A stretch of 64,000 nt of DNA from Rheinheimera salexigens (GTDB lineage: Bacteria; Pseudomonadota; Gammaproteobacteria; Enterobacterales; Alteromonadaceae): assembly GCF_001752395.1 (NCBI RefSeq), contig NZ_MKEK01000001.1, forward strand, positions 309,466 through 373,465, written 5' to 3'. Each line of letters begins with the position of its first letter. Position 1 is the stretch's first letter. A program made the position numbers and the translations under genes. This document shows positions 1 through 10,004 of the stretch, one piece after another. The notes beneath the pieces were generated by a model that did no database searches, had not been told where the DNA came from, and was given only the letters and a program-made list of their open reading frames with translations.

Positions 1-1664
1 CGCTCGGCTATCTGCTTACTTTGGGTTTGTAATAACTTAGCATCAATTAGCACGCCATGACGCTCCATGCGGGATAGAACGTCTACTAGCGGCATTTCAA
101 TTTGCTGCAATACTTCTACTAGCTGTGGTTGCTGTTGTAGCTGAGGCCACAATGCTTGATGCAGTTGTAGAGTAATATCGGCATCTTCAGCGGCATACAC
201 TGCAGCTTGCTCGAGTTCAATTTGATTAAAGGTCAGTTGCTTGGCACCTTTACCCGCTATTTCTTCAAAACTGACGGTTTTTTTGCCCAGATGCTTTAAG
301 GCTAAACTGTCCATATCATGGCGACCTGCTACAGAGTTCAGCACGTAAGACTCCAGCATGGTGTCGAACTTAATACCTTTAAGCTGAATATTATAGCGAG
401 CTAGTACACTTTGGTCGTACTTTAAATTTTGGCCAACTTTAGCAAAATCATCACTTTCTAGCCAAAATGCTAATTGTTGCAATACCCAGTCGCGATCTAA
501 CTGTTCAGGTGCACCAATATAATCGTGGGCAACGGGTACATACCAAGCTTTATCAACACTGGTAGCCACTGATAACCCCACTAACTCGGCTAACATATAA
601 TCGAGACTTGTGGTTTCGGTATCAAAAGCGGTTAATTCACTTTGGCGTAAAGCGTCCAGCATAACGGCAAAATCAGCTTGGGTAAGCACAGTTTGATAGT
701 CGGTTATGCGTGGCTCTGCGGCTGTTATTTCATTTGCCACCAATTCTGCAGGCGTGTTTTCAGTTATTACTTCGTCGGGTGCCGCACTTAATATTTCTTT
801 TAACCAGCGATTAAACTCACATTCCTGATATAAAGCAGTCAAACTAGCGGTATCAACCTCAGTAATAGTGAGATCATTTAGCGTAACCGGCAATTCAACA
901 TCAAGTTTAATGGTGGCTAGTTGGAGAGACAGTTCAAGCTGGTCTTTAAACTCAACTAACTTAGCTTTCATGGTTTTTGCACCACGGAAACTTAGGGTTG
1001 CCACCTTATCTAACTGTTGATAAATGGCATCAATTGAGCCCATGCCTTGTAATAAGGCCACAGCCGTTTTTTCGCCTACGCCAGGTAACCCCGGTATATT
1101 GTCAGACTTATCACCCATTAAAGCTAAGTAATCAATAATTTGCTCTGGTGTAACGCCAAATTTTTCGACGACGCTATCTGGCTGTAAGATAGTGTTAGTC
1201 ATGGTATTAATTAGCGTGACATGCTGATTCACTAACTGGGCCATATCTTTATCACCAGTCGAAATTAACATGTCTCGACCGACTGCCGTCGCTTGTTTGG
1301 CTAAAGTACCAATAACATCGTCAGCTTCAACTCCGCTAATACAAATTAACGGTAAGCCCATGGCTTTAATAATTTTATGCAAAGGTTCAATTTGACTTCG
1401 CAGATCATCCGGCATGGCGATGCGATTAGCTTTATATTCGCTATACATTTCATTGCGAAACGTAGGGCCTTTAGCATCAAACACTACCGCCATTTGTGTC
1501 GGTTTATATTGGCGTAATAAACTTTTCAGCATATTAACGACACCATAAATGGCCCCCGTTGCTTCGCCACGGGAATTGGTTAAATGCGGTGGCGAATGGT
1601 AGGCACGAAATAAATAGGAAGAACCATCAACTAAAATAAGTGGACTGTCTGCGTTGCTAGTCAT
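1..1664 (-). CDS. polA: DNA polymerase I, N-terminal part (runs off the window)
   Basis: DNA polymerase I fills gaps and removes RNA primers during replication and repair. About 554 N-terminal residues are present. The reading starts at the ATG at 1664 ([20 protein letters not shown]), which matches the conserved PolA start, and opens with the 5'-3' exonuclease domain (motifs [41 protein letters not shown]). The 3'-5' proofreading-like domain follows, and the last residues ([11 protein letters not shown]) are the entry into the polymerase domain. The palm, fingers and thumb lie outside the window. Identification is by family resemblance over the whole visible length. Confidence 0.97.
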   Translation of the reverse strand, partial: MTSNADSPLILVDGSSYLFRAYHSPPHLTNSRGEATGAIYGVVNMLKSLLRQYKPTQMAVVFDAKGPTFRNEMYSEYKANRIAMPDDLRSQIEPLHKIIKAMGLPLICISGVEADDVIGTLAKQATAVGRDMLISTGDKDMAQLVNQHVTLINTMTNTILQPDSVVEKFGVTPEQIIDYLALMGDKSDNIPGLPGVGEKTAVALLQGMGSIDAIYQQLDKVATLSFRGAKTMKAKLVEFKDQLELSLQLATIKLDVELPVTLNDLTITEVDTASLTALYQECEFNRWLKEILSAAPDEVITENTPAELVANEITAAEPRITDYQTVLTQADFAVMLDALRQSELTAFDTETTSLDYMLAELVGLSVATSVDKAWYVPVAHDYIGAPEQLDRDWVLQQLAFWLESDDFAKVGQNLKYDQSVLARYNIQLKGIKFDTMLESYVLNSVAGRHDMDSLALKHLGKKTVSFEEIAGKGAKQLTFNQIELEQAAVYAAEDADITLQLHQALWPQLQQQPQLVEVLQQIEMPLVDVLSRMERHGVLIDAKLLQTQSKQIAE

Positions 1665-2250
1665 GAATTAAACATCCTGCAGAAATAAAGCTATAGCATG
1701 CCACAGCAGGCCTTATGCTGCTAGTTTCATTAGAGAATTAGCATAAGCACAACCTGTGGATAACTTTGTGCAAAACCTAGGAGTAAGCGCAGCGAGCTTA
1801 AACTGAAGCACTGGCGGGTTTATTTGTAAGTCGTTGAATTAGCTTTGTTTTTGTGGCGGTGGCAACTATTCCTTAGTCATTGTTACTATATATCCATTTT
1901 GTGGAAAACTGTTTTAACTTTGTGTTACTAGCGTTAACTAGTACCGAAAAAACTAATCCACTTAGCCAGTTAGATTAGCATAAAGTTAGCAGAAACCAAC
2001 CAAAACAAAAAATATTTTGTATTAAATATCACTTTATTTGGCTTAAAGCATTTGGCTTAGCAATATCTGCAGCGGCAAAGGTTAATCATTTAAAAAAAAT
2101 CTGCTATGATAATCGCAGTTAAATTAGCGACTAGTTGCCACTTTATTAGCAGCTAACTGCGGTTTGCGCGTGTTTTAAGCTTCCACTTTTTATTGCTTGG
2201 GGGCTATAATGCAACAAATTTCTACGGCTTTCATGACGGGATCACAGATA
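1665..2250. other. Intergenic region between polA and the cytochrome gene
   Basis: This stretch of nearly 600 bases separates divergent genes. It is A/T-rich and holds no convincing ORF. It contains one perfect DnaA-box match (TGTGGATAA, 1755-1763) and a likely promoter for the cytochrome gene near 2102-2110. An RNA gene cannot be excluded, but no strong hairpin followed by a T-run was seen. Confidence 0.5.
2102..2110 (+). promoter_or_regulatory. Possible extended -10 promoter element
   Basis: TGCTATGAT fits an extended -10 (TGnTATAAT) with five of six bases matching in the hexamer. It would give the downstream cytochrome gene a leader of about 130 bases. No good -35 is visible, as expected for extended -10 promoters. 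Prediction by eye only. Confidence 0.35.
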
Positions 2251-2643
2251 ATGAACAAACTGACCATTGCTATTGCCCTGCTTTTAATGACGTTAGGTGT
2301 CAATGCTAGCTCAGAATCAGATAATGCAGAGTTAGCTAAACGCTTAGCACCAGTAGGACAAGTGTATGTTGCTGGGGCCGTTGTTGCCTCAACTGACGCT
2401 TCAGGTCCTCGTAGTGGGGAAAAAGTTTATCAAACAAGTTGTTTTGCTTGTCATGGTACGGGTGCATTAGATGCCCCAAAAAAAGGTGACGCATCATGGA
2501 AGCCACGGTTAGAGCAAGGTTTTGATATTTTATTAAAACATTCTATTGAAGGTATTCGTAACATGCCTGCCCGCGGTACTTGTGCCGATTGTTCTGATGA
2601 TGAATTAGCCGCAGCGATTAAATTTATGACTGACGGCGTGTAA
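2251..2643 (+). CDS. Cytochrome c5 family protein (c-type, mono-haem)
   Basis: A small periplasmic electron carrier of about 130 residues. The chosen ATG begins a clear signal peptide (MNKLTIAIALLLMTLGVNAS). One haem attachment site CFACH follows, and the NMPARG segment supplies the likely axial Met. The tail CADCSDDEL carries the extra cysteine pair typical of cytochrome c5 (CycB/c555). In-frame starts 42-54 bases upstream would spoil the signal peptide, so they were not used. It stands alone with its own terminator; the redox partner is unknown. Confidence 0.88.
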   Translation: MNKLTIAIALLLMTLGVNASSESDNAELAKRLAPVGQVYVAGAVVASTDASGPRSGEKVYQTSCFACHGTGALDAPKKGDASWKPRLEQGFDILLKHSIEGIRNMPARGTCADCSDDELAAAIKFMTDGV

Positions 2644-2672
2644 TACTCAGACTAAATAAAATTTATTTTGGA

Positions 2673-2697
2673 AGCCGCGATAATCGCGGCTTTTTTA
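2673..2697 (+). terminator. Rho-independent terminator after the cytochrome gene
   Basis: A perfect 8-bp G/C-rich stem (AGCCGCGA with TCGCGGCT) and a 3-base loop are followed directly by six T residues, about 30 bases after the cytochrome stop codon. Confidence 0.9.
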
Positions 2698-2857
2698 TTG
2701 CTGCACTTATATAAGCCTAAGCAGACAAATAAACATCGATAAAGCTTCCATCTGGCGAAAATTTATGCATAATTGAAGTGTTAACATTAGTGCCCTTAAG
2801 TGGTACAGAATAAGAGCAAGCTAAACTTAGCCTATAGGGAAGATAAGAGCTAAATCT

Positions 2858-4675
2858 GTGTCTAAAAATAAAAACATCCATCTGCGGCGGCTAAAATTAT
2901 TAATCCAGCGCTATAAGCAGGCTTATATTACCCAAGGTGCCCTACTTAGATTATCTGAGTTAGCCAGTACCATTAGTGATATGCGCGATTTTTATCCCGC
3001 TATTCATAAAATGGTGGCTGAGTTTCTGCATGCAGAAAATTTCTATGTGGTGTTTTACGATAACAGTACTAACCAATATTCTGCACAATATTTTTCAGAT
3101 GAAAAAGATCAAGCCATTATCGACCAAGTATCCTCAAATGAGTTTTCTATAGGCTTAACCGGCTATGTCGCTCGTACTCGTCAAGCACTGTTATGTGATG
3201 AAGGGCTATTTAACACCTTAGTTGAACAAGGTGAGATTCAAGCGCAAGGTTCACCTTGTGCTCATTGGTTAGGTATTCCGTTGTGCCGCGAAGGTCAGGT
3301 TATCGGTGTGATGGCGATCCAATCTTATAATGCTCAATATCGTTATACCGAAGTTGATTTAGCATTGTTTAACAGTATTGGTGGCCACACTATTACTGCC
3401 TTAGATCGAGTAAAAAATCGTGAGTTGTTAGAAGAAACTGTGCGGCATCGTACAAAAGAATTACAAAGCACAAATATATCGTTAGAAAAAGAAATTCAAG
3501 AAAAAATTTATGCTGAAAAATTACAAGCGGCGCTGTATAGAATTTCAGAGATTACGGGCAGTAGCCAAGATATGGCCAGCTTTTATTTAGCCATGCAGCA
3601 AGTATTAGCAGAGTTAATGCCGGCAGAAAATTGCTTTATTGCTTTATTAAATAAAGATAAATCGACATTGAGCTTTCCATTTTATCTTGACCAGTATTCT
3701 GAACCAGCAATAGAGCGGCCACTAGGTCGAGGATTCACTGAATATATATTGCGCTGTGGTGAAGCAAAACTGATTAATGCTGAATATGCCACTAAATTAG
3801 TCTTAGCGGGTGAAATACAACGTGAAGTTTCAAATCCAAATAAGTTAAATCACTTTTGTACTAGCTGGTTAGGTGCTCCTCTTTTAGTTGAAGGCCAAGC
3901 CATAGGCGTGATAACGGTGCAGGCTTACCATCAGCAATATCAATATAGTGAGCAAGACCTGAGTATTTTACGTTTTGTGTCACAAAATATAGCCATTGCT
4001 ATTCAGCGCAAGTTAGCAACAGAGCAACAAAAACAACATCAAGAAGAGCTTGAGCGCAGAGTGTTTGAAAGCACTCAAGAGCTTAGACAAACTAATCTGT
4101 TTTTACGCCAGCAAGTTGAAGAGCGCAAAAAAGTCGAAGCGAAATTGTTTTATGAAGCCAATCATGACGCTTTAACTGGCTTAGCGAATAGACAAATGTT
4201 TTTACAGTTATTAAAGCAGCAATTTGCTTTAAGTAAACGGCAACCAAAACTGCAGATGGTTTTGTTGTATATTGATTTAGATCGATTTAAAAACATTAAC
4301 GACAGTTTAGGTCATCATATGGGGGATGCCTTTTTAGTTGAAGCTAGCCAGCGTTTAAAGCGATTAATTCGTGAGCATGATGTCGTTGCTAGATTAGGCG
4401 GTGATGAGTTTGTAGCCTTATTAACAAACTTACAATCTAAGCATGACGCTGAAGAAATAGCCCAGCGTATCGTTAATTCTTTAGAGCAGCCGTTTCAACT
4501 GGATGAGCATCAGGTTCACTCTGGTGCTAGCGTTGGCTTAGCTTACATGAAACCAGAGCATACCACTGCAGAAGCCTTGTTACGTGATGCAGATACCGCT
4601 ATGTATCAAGCTAAGTCTCAAGGACGAAATCAATTTATTGTCTTTAAAGATCCTGCTTCTGAGTCTGTAAGCTAA
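2858..4675 (+). CDS. Diguanylate cyclase with tandem GAF domains (GAF-GAF-GGDEF)
   Basis: Predicted cytoplasmic c-di-GMP synthase of 605 residues with a GTG start. Two related GAF sensor domains (about 40-185 and 225-390) share the pattern LGxPL..GQxIGV. Each is followed by a charged coiled-coil stretch (about 190-220 and 390-430). The C-terminal GGDEF domain (about 435-595) has an intact active-site loop (RLGGDEF, GGDEF at 514-518) and an intact inhibitory I-site (REHD, 505-508), so it should be catalytically active and product-inhibited. No EAL domain and no membrane segments are present. The GAF ligand cannot be told from sequence. It appears monocistronic and converges on rep. Confidence 0.92.
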   Translation: MSKNKNIHLRRLKLLIQRYKQAYITQGALLRLSELASTISDMRDFYPAIHKMVAEFLHAENFYVVFYDNSTNQYSAQYFSDEKDQAIIDQVSSNEFSIGLTGYVARTRQALLCDEGLFNTLVEQGEIQAQGSPCAHWLGIPLCREGQVIGVMAIQSYNAQYRYTEVDLALFNSIGGHTITALDRVKNRELLEETVRHRTKELQSTNISLEKEIQEKIYAEKLQAALYRISEITGSSQDMASFYLAMQQVLAELMPAENCFIALLNKDKSTLSFPFYLDQYSEPAIERPLGRGFTEYILRCGEAKLINAEYATKLVLAGEIQREVSNPNKLNHFCTSWLGAPLLVEGQAIGVITVQAYHQQYQYSEQDLSILRFVSQNIAIAIQRKLATEQQKQHQEELERRVFESTQELRQTNLFLRQQVEERKKVEAKLFYEANHDALTGLANRQMFLQLLKQQFALSKRQPKLQMVLLYIDLDRFKNINDSLGHHMGDAFLVEASQRLKRLIREHDVVARLGGDEFVALLTNLQSKHDAEEIAQRIVNSLEQPFQLDEHQVHSGASVGLAYMKPEHTTAEALLRDADTAMYQAKSQGRNQFIVFKDPASESVS

Positions 4676-4688
4676 CCCTATGCTTTGG

Positions 4689-6701
4689 TTATTTATTTAA
4701 TAGCTGACGCAGCCTTTCTAAATGAGCTTGACCGGTTTGTTGTCGTTGTTGCTCGGTTTTAACTGGCGCTTGTTTTTGCCAGTCTAAGTCATCTTGCGGT
4801 AATTCAAGTAAAAAACGACTAGGTTCTGGCTTAATCACTTCACCAAATTGCCGGCGCTCTTTGGCATAAGTAAAAATAAGCTCGCGCTGCGCCCGCGTAA
4901 CGCCAACATAAGCTAAGCGGCGTTCTTCTTCAACATTGCCTTCATCAATACTGGTTTGATGCGGTAAAATACCTTCTTCCATACCCACCATAAACACATA
5001 AGGGAACTCTAACCCTTTCGAAGCGTGGAAGGTGAGTAACTGGACTTGATCGGCATTATCTTCTTGCTCTTGCCGCTCCATCATGTCGCGTAAGGTTAAG
5101 CGGGTAACAACTTCGGGTAAGGTCATAGCCGGCTCGTCTTCTTTACCTGCCAACATTTCACTGATCCAGCGGTACAGTTCATTGATGTTTTTTAATGCCA
5201 TCTCAGCTGCTTTAGGGCTAGTACTGCTTTCAAATAACCAGGCTTCATAATGACTTTGGCGAATTAAATCGCGAATGGCTTCAGCAGGATCGGCGCGCTG
5301 CGCATTATCGGCGATTAAACTAATCCACTTGGCGAATTGTTGTACCGCATTTTGGCTGCGCGCGGATAAATGCATCGACAGCTCAGACTCACAGCAAGCG
5401 GCAAATAAACTAATTTGCTTTTCATTAGCTAATAGGCCAACTTTTTCTAATGTCGCGGCACCAATTTCACGGCGAGGGGTATTAATAATGCGCAATAACG
5501 CATTGTCGTCATCATGGTTTACCACTAAGCGCAAATACGCCATCATGTCTTTAATTTCACTGCGTGAGAAAAACGAGGTACCGCCAGAAATTTTGTACGG
5601 GATACGGTTAGTCATCAACGCTTTTTCAAACACCCGAGACTGATGGTTACCGCGATATAATAAAGCGTAGTCGCGATAATGACTGCGATTAATAAACCGA
5701 TGCGAGATGATTTCGGCCACAACTTTTTCAGCTTCATCTTCTTCATGTTTACACGGCAATACTTTTAACGGCACACCATAACCATTTTCACTAAATAGCT
5801 TTTTTTCAAACTCATGTGGATTATTAGCAATTAAAATATTAGCCGCTTTTAAAATACGCTCTGCTGAGCGATAATTTTGCTCTAATTTAATTACTTTTAA
5901 GCTGGGGAAGTCGGTTTTAAGTAACGATAAATTTTGCGGTTTAGCGCCGCGCCATGAATAAATAGACTGATCATCATCGCCCACCACAGTAAAGCGCTGT
6001 CGCTCGTTAACTAAGGCTTTCACTAATTGATACTGACTAGTATTGGTGTCTTGATATTCATCGACTAACAGATATTGAATTTTTTGCTGCCACTTTTCTT
6101 TTACTGCCTGATTATGCTGAAATAATAACGTTGGCATAAGAATTAAATCATCAAAATCTAAGGCATTATAAGCATTGAGTTGTTTAACATATTGCTGGTA
6201 ATAATTAGCAAAGCTTATATCTTGTGGGTCCGATGCATCGGCAATGGCTTTGGCCGGTAAAATAAGCTCGTTTTTCCAATGGCTAATCCGGCTTTGTAAG
6301 GCGCGTAATAAATCTTTGTCACCTTGAATATCGCTCTGACTAAGCTCTTTAATCAAAGCTAAACTGTCTTGGGCATCAAATAAGGTAAAATTAGCCTTAT
6401 AGCCAATATGGCGGTATTCTTTTTTAAGAATATCTAAGCCTAAGGTGTGAAAGGTCGAGATGGTTAAACCGCGCGTTGCCGTTTTGGGTAATTGTTGACT
6501 GATACGTTCGCGCATTTCGCGGGCGGCTTTATTGGTAAAGGTTACCGCAGCAATATGCCGAGCACTTAAATTACATTGCTGAATTAAATAGGCGATTTTA
6601 TTAATAATTACGCGAGTTTTACCGCTTCCTGCACCTGCTAACACTAAACAAGGCCCAGAAATATAATGAACAGCGGCATTTTGTTGCGAATTTAACTTCA
6701 T
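4689..6701 (-). CDS. rep: ATP-dependent DNA helicase Rep
   Basis: A superfamily 1A 3'-5' helicase that helps replication forks pass obstacles. Its 670 residues nearly equal the usual Rep length (about 673). Visible motifs are Walker A GAGSGKT (23-29), DEYQDTN (II), [13 protein letters not shown] (III), LEQNYRS (IV), [20 protein letters not shown] (V) and VGVTRAQ (VI). The HASKGLEFP segment and the length favour Rep over UvrD or PcrA. The ATG is preceded by AGGTG. The gene converges on the diguanylate cyclase with only 13 bases between the stops. Confidence 0.95.
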   Translation of the reverse strand: MKLNSQQNAAVHYISGPCLVLAGAGSGKTRVIINKIAYLIQQCNLSARHIAAVTFTNKAAREMRERISQQLPKTATRGLTISTFHTLGLDILKKEYRHIGYKANFTLFDAQDSLALIKELSQSDIQGDKDLLRALQSRISHWKNELILPAKAIADASDPQDISFANYYQQYVKQLNAYNALDFDDLILMPTLLFQHNQAVKEKWQQKIQYLLVDEYQDTNTSQYQLVKALVNERQRFTVVGDDDQSIYSWRGAKPQNLSLLKTDFPSLKVIKLEQNYRSAERILKAANILIANNPHEFEKKLFSENGYGVPLKVLPCKHEEDEAEKVVAEIISHRFINRSHYRDYALLYRGNHQSRVFEKALMTNRIPYKISGGTSFFSRSEIKDMMAYLRLVVNHDDDNALLRIINTPRREIGAATLEKVGLLANEKQISLFAACCESELSMHLSARSQNAVQQFAKWISLIADNAQRADPAEAIRDLIRQSHYEAWLFESSTSPKAAEMALKNINELYRWISEMLAGKEDEPAMTLPEVVTRLTLRDMMERQEQEDNADQVQLLTFHASKGLEFPYVFMVGMEEGILPHQTSIDEGNVEEERRLAYVGVTRAQRELIFTYAKERRQFGEVIKPEPSRFLLELPQDDLDWQKQAPVKTEQQRQQTGQAHLERLRQLLNK

Positions 6702-6879
6702 TTACACACCTAGATTAAGCACACAGCTGCAAAAACAACCAGTAAACGTTAATACGCCCTAGTTAGCTATTGTAACGAAAATTGAAAGCAAATAGCATGC
6801 ACCTAGCAAATTTAGCCACTAGAATAGTAAGACTGATAATTTAATAACGCCAAGTTGTATAGTGGCCAAGGAGAACAGC

Positions 6880-7167
6880 ATGATCGATCCAAAGAAAATT
6901 GAAGATATCGCCAAACAAATTAGTAACGTTATTCCGCCTCAGTTAAAGCAGTTTGCCGATAGCGCTGAAGGTAAAATTAAACAAATTTTACAACAGAAAT
7001 TAGCGGATATGGATTTTGTAAGCCGGGAAGAATTTGATGTTCAGCGCCAAGTATTATTACGTACCCGAGAAAAGCTGGAACAATTAGAGCAACAAGTTGC
7101 GGTGTTATTAGCCGAAACAACTGAAGATTTTGCGGCTAAAGACTTACCTTCTTCAGATCAGGTTTAA
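6880..7167 (+). CDS. ubiK: Ubiquinone biosynthesis accessory factor UbiK (YqiC/BMFP family)
   Basis: A short acidic protein of 95 residues that supports aerobic ubiquinone synthesis together with UbiJ. It is an amphipathic helix followed by a C-terminal coiled coil (SREEFDVQRQVLLRTREKLEQ), the typical BMFP layout. The ATG at 6880 has a perfect AAGGAG 8 bases upstream. A GTG 18 bases upstream would place that ribosome-binding site inside the gene, so it was rejected. The gene stands alone, as is usual for yqiC. Confidence 0.9.
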   Translation: MIDPKKIEDIAKQISNVIPPQLKQFADSAEGKIKQILQQKLADMDFVSREEFDVQRQVLLRTREKLEQLEQQVAVLLAETTEDFAAKDLPSSDQV

Positions 7168-7190
7168 AGGCGCACTTAGCGAGTAATAGA

Positions 7191-7224
7191 ACGGTTTAAG
7201 CTTAAAGTTAAAAGCTTAAACCGT
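7191..7224. repeat. 13-bp perfect inverted repeat downstream of ubiK
   Basis: ACGGTTTAAGCTT (7191-7203) and its exact complement (7212-7224) enclose an 8-base loop between the convergent ubiK and qmcA genes. No T-run follows on either strand, so it is a weak terminator at best. It may still protect 3' ends. A partial copy of the right arm (CTTAAACCG) recurs just downstream. Confidence 0.7.
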
Positions 7225-7269
7225 TGAATACTTAAACCGCTAAATACTTAAACAGGTAATAATACTGCA

Positions 7270-8205
7270 TTACGCTTTTGGTCTTGCCACTCGTAAAATT
7301 TCAGTTAAACCCGCCACTGCACCACCAATATTGGCTAGTTCAGCCGGCACTATCATCGTGTTATTGGTTTTGGCTAAATTACCGAACTCTTTAACGTATT
7401 GTTCGGCAACACGTAAGCTTACCGCTTCTGAACCACCTGGCTGATTAATGGCCTCGGCAATTTTACGCAGACCTTCTGCGGTAGCGATAGCAATTAGCTC
7501 AATTTCACGCGCGCGACCTTCGGCTTCATTGATCTGACGCATTTTATCCGCTTCTGACAGGTTAATAACTTCCTGTTGATGGCCTTCCGACACGTTAATC
7601 ATGGCTTGGCGCTCGCCTTCTGACCGAGCAATGGCGGCACGGCGTTCACGTTCAGCGCGCATTTGTTGCTCTAACGCGTCTTTAATACTATGCGGTAACT
7701 CAATATCAGCAATTTCATAGCGCAATACTTTTACGCCCCAAGGTGCGGCCGCTTCGTCTAAAGCTTTAACCACTTCTTCATTAATCTTGGCGCGTTCTTC
7801 AAAGGTTTTATCTAAATCAGTTTGGCCAATAACAGAACGCATGGTGGTTTGGGCTAGCTGTGCTGAGGCGTAACGGTAATTGTTTATACCGTAGCTAGCT
7901 TTGTGCGGGTCTATAACCTGTAGATATAAAATGCCATCAATACCCACTTGAATATTATCGCGAGTAACACAGGTTTGGCGCTGCACATCGATCACTTCTT
8001 CTTTTAGGCTGTGGGTATAAGCCACTTTGTCGATAAAGGGGATTAAAATATGAAAACCAGAATCTAAGGTGCGAGAATATTTACCTAAACGCTCGATAAC
8101 AAAGTTACTTTTTTGCGGCACTACGCGTGCGGTTTTAATAATGGTAATAATAACGGCTAAAGCAAAACCCGCCATTAAAATGGTATTAATGTTAATCTCA
8201 ACCAT
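7270..8205 (-). CDS. qmcA: SPFH/Band 7 membrane protein, QmcA (stomatin-like)
   Basis: A membrane-anchored SPFH-domain protein of 311 residues. One N-terminal membrane helix (about 8-24) precedes the SPFH domain (VVPQKSNFVIERLGKYSRTL to about residue 185), and a long alanine/glutamate-rich helix follows (about 185-260), as in QmcA/YbbK. Such proteins form large cages around inner-membrane proteases. The ATG at 8205 has AAGGAG upstream; a TTG one codon earlier is less likely. It lies just downstream of the NfeD gene on the same strand, the usual partnership. Confidence 0.92.
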   Translation of the reverse strand: MVEININTILMAGFALAVIITIIKTARVVPQKSNFVIERLGKYSRTLDSGFHILIPFIDKVAYTHSLKEEVIDVQRQTCVTRDNIQVGIDGILYLQVIDPHKASYGINNYRYASAQLAQTTMRSVIGQTDLDKTFEERAKINEEVVKALDEAAAPWGVKVLRYEIADIELPHSIKDALEQQMRAERERRAAIARSEGERQAMINVSEGHQQEVINLSEADKMRQINEAEGRAREIELIAIATAEGLRKIAEAINQPGGSEAVSLRVAEQYVKEFGNLAKTNNTMIVPAELANIGGAVAGLTEILRVARPKA

Positions 8206-8258
8206 CAAATTTACTCCTTAAATAGATGGAACTACGTTTAGTATATTGTTTTAGTTTA

Positions 8259-8705
8259 TTAATGTGGCTTTATGGTACTTACCTGTAGCTTAATGCCTTG
8301 ATTAGCAATAACCCAAGCAACATCGCCTGCTTGCAGTGGTTGCTCGGACTCGGCATCCCACTGTACGCCATTTAACACGACACGTCCGGCACCATGTTCA
8401 AAGGTACTGTGGACAATAACCCGACTACCAATATCGGAAGCAACGGCTGAGGGCTGTTCTGAACTGTCAGCGGTATAGCCAACAAACCAGCGTTTACACT
8501 GACTACGGACACTAAACAACAACACCAGTGATAACACAGCAAAAATTAAAAACTGCAGGCTATAGCTATCAATAATGCCGAAATTAAGTAATAAACCAAC
8601 AATAATGGCAGCAATACCAAAAAATACGGCAACAATACTGGTTGCCATTAACTCAGTCAGTATCAGGACTATACCGGCAATGATCCAAAGGGTGGCTATA
8701 TTCAC
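8259..8705 (-). CDS. NfeD-like membrane protein (YbbJ family)
   Basis: A 148-residue protein with two or three N-terminal membrane segments (about 5-70) and a C-terminal OB-fold NfeD domain (about 88-145: GSRVIVHSTFEHGAGRVVLNG). It starts with GTG, supported by GGAG 8 bases upstream. NfeD proteins partner with SPFH proteins, and qmcA follows 50 bases downstream, so the two probably form one operon. Confidence 0.88.
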   Translation of the reverse strand: MNIATLWIIAGIVLILTELMATSIVAVFFGIAAIIVGLLLNFGIIDSYSLQFLIFAVLSLVLLFSVRSQCKRWFVGYTADSSEQPSAVASDIGSRVIVHSTFEHGAGRVVLNGVQWDAESEQPLQAGDVAWVIANQGIKLQVSTIKPH

Positions 8706-8865
8706 CTAGGTTACTCCATTAATTAAATCTACTTTAGCTTAAGGCCATTTAGCCATTAACTTGTTAAAGCTAGTAGCTTGAATATACAGCATTAAGCTAG
8801 GCCAGTGACACTATATGAGTGACAGGTTCAAAAGCTACGCTAGCCACAGCAAAAGATCAATTTAG

Positions 8866-9663
8866 TTAAGCTTTATCATTCCGCTTAGCATCAATTAAGT
8901 CATATTGGCGTAGTTGCGGTATGGCTTGTTGTATTGCTGTTTCTAAAGCATCTAGTTTAATTAAGCTATCACATAACGCTTCGCCACGCTGCTCCAACAT
9001 ACCAACTTGGCTTTCGATACGTTGTTCTAATTGAGTACCAAAGTTATCCATTTTCTGGGAGAAGGCATCCATTCTCTGTTCAAAGCTGCCTTCGCCAGTC
9101 GTTAACGCTTTGCCAACCACCAGCATCATACTGCCAATTGATTGCGTAACGGCTTGCTCAATGGCTTGTTCAAACGCTTGGTCAAACACATCATCTAGGG
9201 TATCAAAGCGGCTACCGTACACGGTTATGCCATCTTCTTGCTGTAAAACTAAGCGTTCACTATAAGCTTTAATTTTAGTAACAGCTTGATTTAGCGCTGG
9301 TAACTTTGCAATGGGTTCTCCGGTTAACTCGCTGACAGCACTGTTAATGGCATCGCTAGCTAACACTAAGCTATCTTCTACTAAGCTTAGTGTTTGAATA
9401 GTTTGCTGCCGAATATCAGCTTGAAACTGTTGTAAGTTTTGTTGGGTAGCGCGATCCGTTGCAATGTTTTGGTTTTTTAACCATAACTGGCCCTGAGTAT
9501 TAATACGCCAAAGCTCTTTATCAGCCGCTTTTATGGCCACATTTTGAGAATTAACCACCAGATCTTTATCTAAATGGATGTCACAGCTGTGCTCTGACTT
9601 GGCGAGTGCAGCCTGACTGACGGTGCTGAGGAGTAAGCTACTGGCGATGATGATGGCTTTCAT
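8866..9663 (-). CDS. DUF2884 family exported protein (YggN-like)
   Basis: A 265-residue exported protein of unknown function. A signal peptide (MKAIIIASSLLLSTVSQAALA) is followed by HSCDIHLDKDLVV, the conserved opening of DUF2884/YggN, and then helical, glutamine-rich sequence. Two cysteines (in HSCDI and EALCDS) may form a disulfide. The ATG has AAAGGA upstream. It appears monocistronic. Confidence 0.8.
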   Translation of the reverse strand: MKAIIIASSLLLSTVSQAALAKSEHSCDIHLDKDLVVNSQNVAIKAADKELWRINTQGQLWLKNQNIATDRATQQNLQQFQADIRQQTIQTLSLVEDSLVLASDAINSAVSELTGEPIAKLPALNQAVTKIKAYSERLVLQQEDGITVYGSRFDTLDDVFDQAFEQAIEQAVTQSIGSMMLVVGKALTTGEGSFEQRMDAFSQKMDNFGTQLEQRIESQVGMLEQRGEALCDSLIKLDALETAIQQAIPQLRQYDLIDAKRNDKA

Positions 9664-10004
9664 AAGTTTGTCCTTTCTTAATATTGTTAGTCATTATGTT
9701 TTAAACGCGTTTTGGCGTGAATATGACTTAAACAAAGCAAACTTAAGGCCAGTTTTATATTGTTGTTTTTAAACGATTTAAATTTTATCTTGGCTGAGAG
9801 TTGAGGATAAGTTAGTGCATTTAACCATTAAATAGTTAAAAAAATCTAACAGTAATAGAAATAATAATATCGTTATAGGAGGAAAAATAGTGTTGAGAGC
9901 GAAATGTTTTGGTTATTGAAAACCAGCGGTGAGTATCAACAAATCTTGAGATCAGTATCAACATGCACCGCTAAATATAATGATTAATAAACAGTAACCG
10001 CTAA
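9664..10004. other. Intergenic region with a strong ribosome-binding site before a 9-codon ORF
   Basis: A/T-rich gap of about 340 bases between two minus-strand genes. On the plus strand a consensus AGGAGG near 9880 lies 6-7 bases before a GTG that opens a 9-codon frame (VLRAKCFGY, then stop). No other coding signal was seen. Promoter elements for the DUF2884 gene must lie in its left part but are not obvious. Confidence 0.4.

Noticed and set aside
1755..1763. Perfect DnaA box (TGTGGATAA) near polA
   Set aside because: A single 9-base match is expected by chance at this scale; no cluster or A/T-rich unwinding element suggests an origin.
5275..5643. Plus-strand 122-codon ORF inside rep
   Set aside because: Antisense to the well-conserved rep coding sequence, with no domain and no ribosome-binding site.
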